Shown: in pieces, positions 5,864-6,060 of the stretch
Position numbering within the stretch: position 1 is the stretch's first letter
Layout of the letters: each line of letters opens with the position of its first letter
Assembly: GCA_023700825.1 (NCBI GenBank)
Contig: JAMPYE010000286.1
Coordinates: 1 to 6,060, forward strand
Length of the DNA: 6,060 nt
Direction: 5' to 3'
Source: Thermoanaerobaculia bacterium
GTDB taxonomy: Bacteria; Acidobacteriota; Thermoanaerobaculia; Gp7-AA8
Position numbers and translations under genes: made by a program
Notes under the pieces: model-generated
Seen by the model: the letters and a program-made list of their open reading frames with translations, nothing else
Databases searched by the model: none
What the model was told of the DNA's origin: nothing

Positions 5864-5873
5864 GGGTGTTGAG

Positions 5874-5926
5874 GGATTTCGGATTGCGGATTGCGGATTT
5901 GCTTCGCTCGCTGGATGAGTTGCGAC
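5874..5926 (+). repeat. GGATTTC heptamer array plus conserved tail, upstream copy
   Basis: Units in order are GGATTTC, GGATTGC, GGATTGC and GGATTTG (5874-5901), followed by CTTCGCT and, after a few changed bases, GGATGAGT. This tail resembles the one beside the 1148-1191 array, read on its minus strand. The element would lie in the 5' untranslated part of the 4238-5863 gene. Confidence 0.8.
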
Positions 5927-5961
5927 TGTCGGCTTTCGTTACTCGTAATAGCTCACGGTGC

Positions 5962-5975
5962 GGATTTCGGATTTG
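5962..5975 (+). repeat. Two-unit GGATTTC heptamer array
   Basis: GGATTTC followed by the terminal variant GGATTTG and C is the shortest example of the same polar array. The tail CTTCGCT is absent; CAGCGCTG follows instead. Confidence 0.6.
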
Positions 5976-6060
5976 CAGCGCTGATCGGACCACCCAGGTA
6001 TCCCGTTCCGTCTCTCGGCGCTGCTTCGGACACCAGACTCCGAATCTCGAATCGCCCGAC

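Larger units (their letters stand above)
5864..6060. other. Upstream region of the 4238-5863 gene, repeat-filled
   Basis: I find no gene in these 197 bases. They contain two GGATTTC-type arrays (5874-5901 and 5962-5975) and near the end a degenerate relative, CGAATCTCGAATCG (about 6040-6053). A TATTAC on the minus strand (5944-5949) could be a -10, but no -35 stands at the usual distance. The promoter of the large minus-strand gene should lie here or beyond the window. Confidence 0.5.

Noticed and set aside
5944..5949. TATTAC as the -10 of the 4238-5863 gene
   Set aside because: No -35-like hexamer lies 16-18 bases upstream, and the leader to the ATG would run through the whole heptamer array.

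Overview
The window is strongly GC-rich DNA with a typical GC-rich bacterial codon pattern (G or C at most third positions). It holds four protein genes and an unusually dense set of short dispersed repeats in every gap between them. I see no rRNA, tRNA, CRISPR array, transposase or phage gene. The protein types (an O-antigen ligase-like membrane protein flanked by weakly conserved TPR/helical proteins) and the intergenic GGATTTC heptamer arrays remind me of uncultured Acidobacteriota, perhaps Thermoanaerobaculia. That placement is an impression from memory, not something the sequence proves.

Layout: 1-129 is a downstream flank with a short GCCTCTC-type repeat (33-55) and a rho-independent-like terminator (71-100, minus strand). 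130-825 (minus) is a secreted or membrane-anchored protein of unknown function, with a good Shine-Dalgarno and a plausible sigma70-type promoter. 826-1197 has no gene; beyond that promoter it holds a composite repeat: two 37-base perfect inverted arms made of GGATTTC heptamers, enclosing a REP-like element. 1198-2586 (minus) is an exported TPR-like protein with an Ala/Pro/Glu-rich linker; its start is problematic (ACG, or a lost ATG). 2587-4038 (plus) is an O-antigen ligase/polymerase (Wzy_C) family integral membrane protein that probably starts at TTG. 4039-4237 is a convergent gap with two oppositely oriented REP-like copies that can fold into a hairpin. 4238-5863 (minus) is a large membrane-anchored helical-repeat protein with a beta-rich C-terminus. 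5864-6060 is its repeat-filled upstream region.

How the genes may work together: the ligase-like protein would act on undecaprenyl-linked glycans on the periplasmic side of the inner membrane. Wzy_C enzymes are often found with, or fused to, TPR-type helical regions, so the TPR-like protein on one side and the membrane-anchored helical protein on the other may assist surface polysaccharide assembly. This is inferred from neighbourhood only. The most notable points are the start-to-start packing of the TPR and ligase genes (zero bases between the inferred starts, with a 22-base inverted repeat nearby), the polar structure of the heptamer arrays, and the mosaic of REP-like elements.
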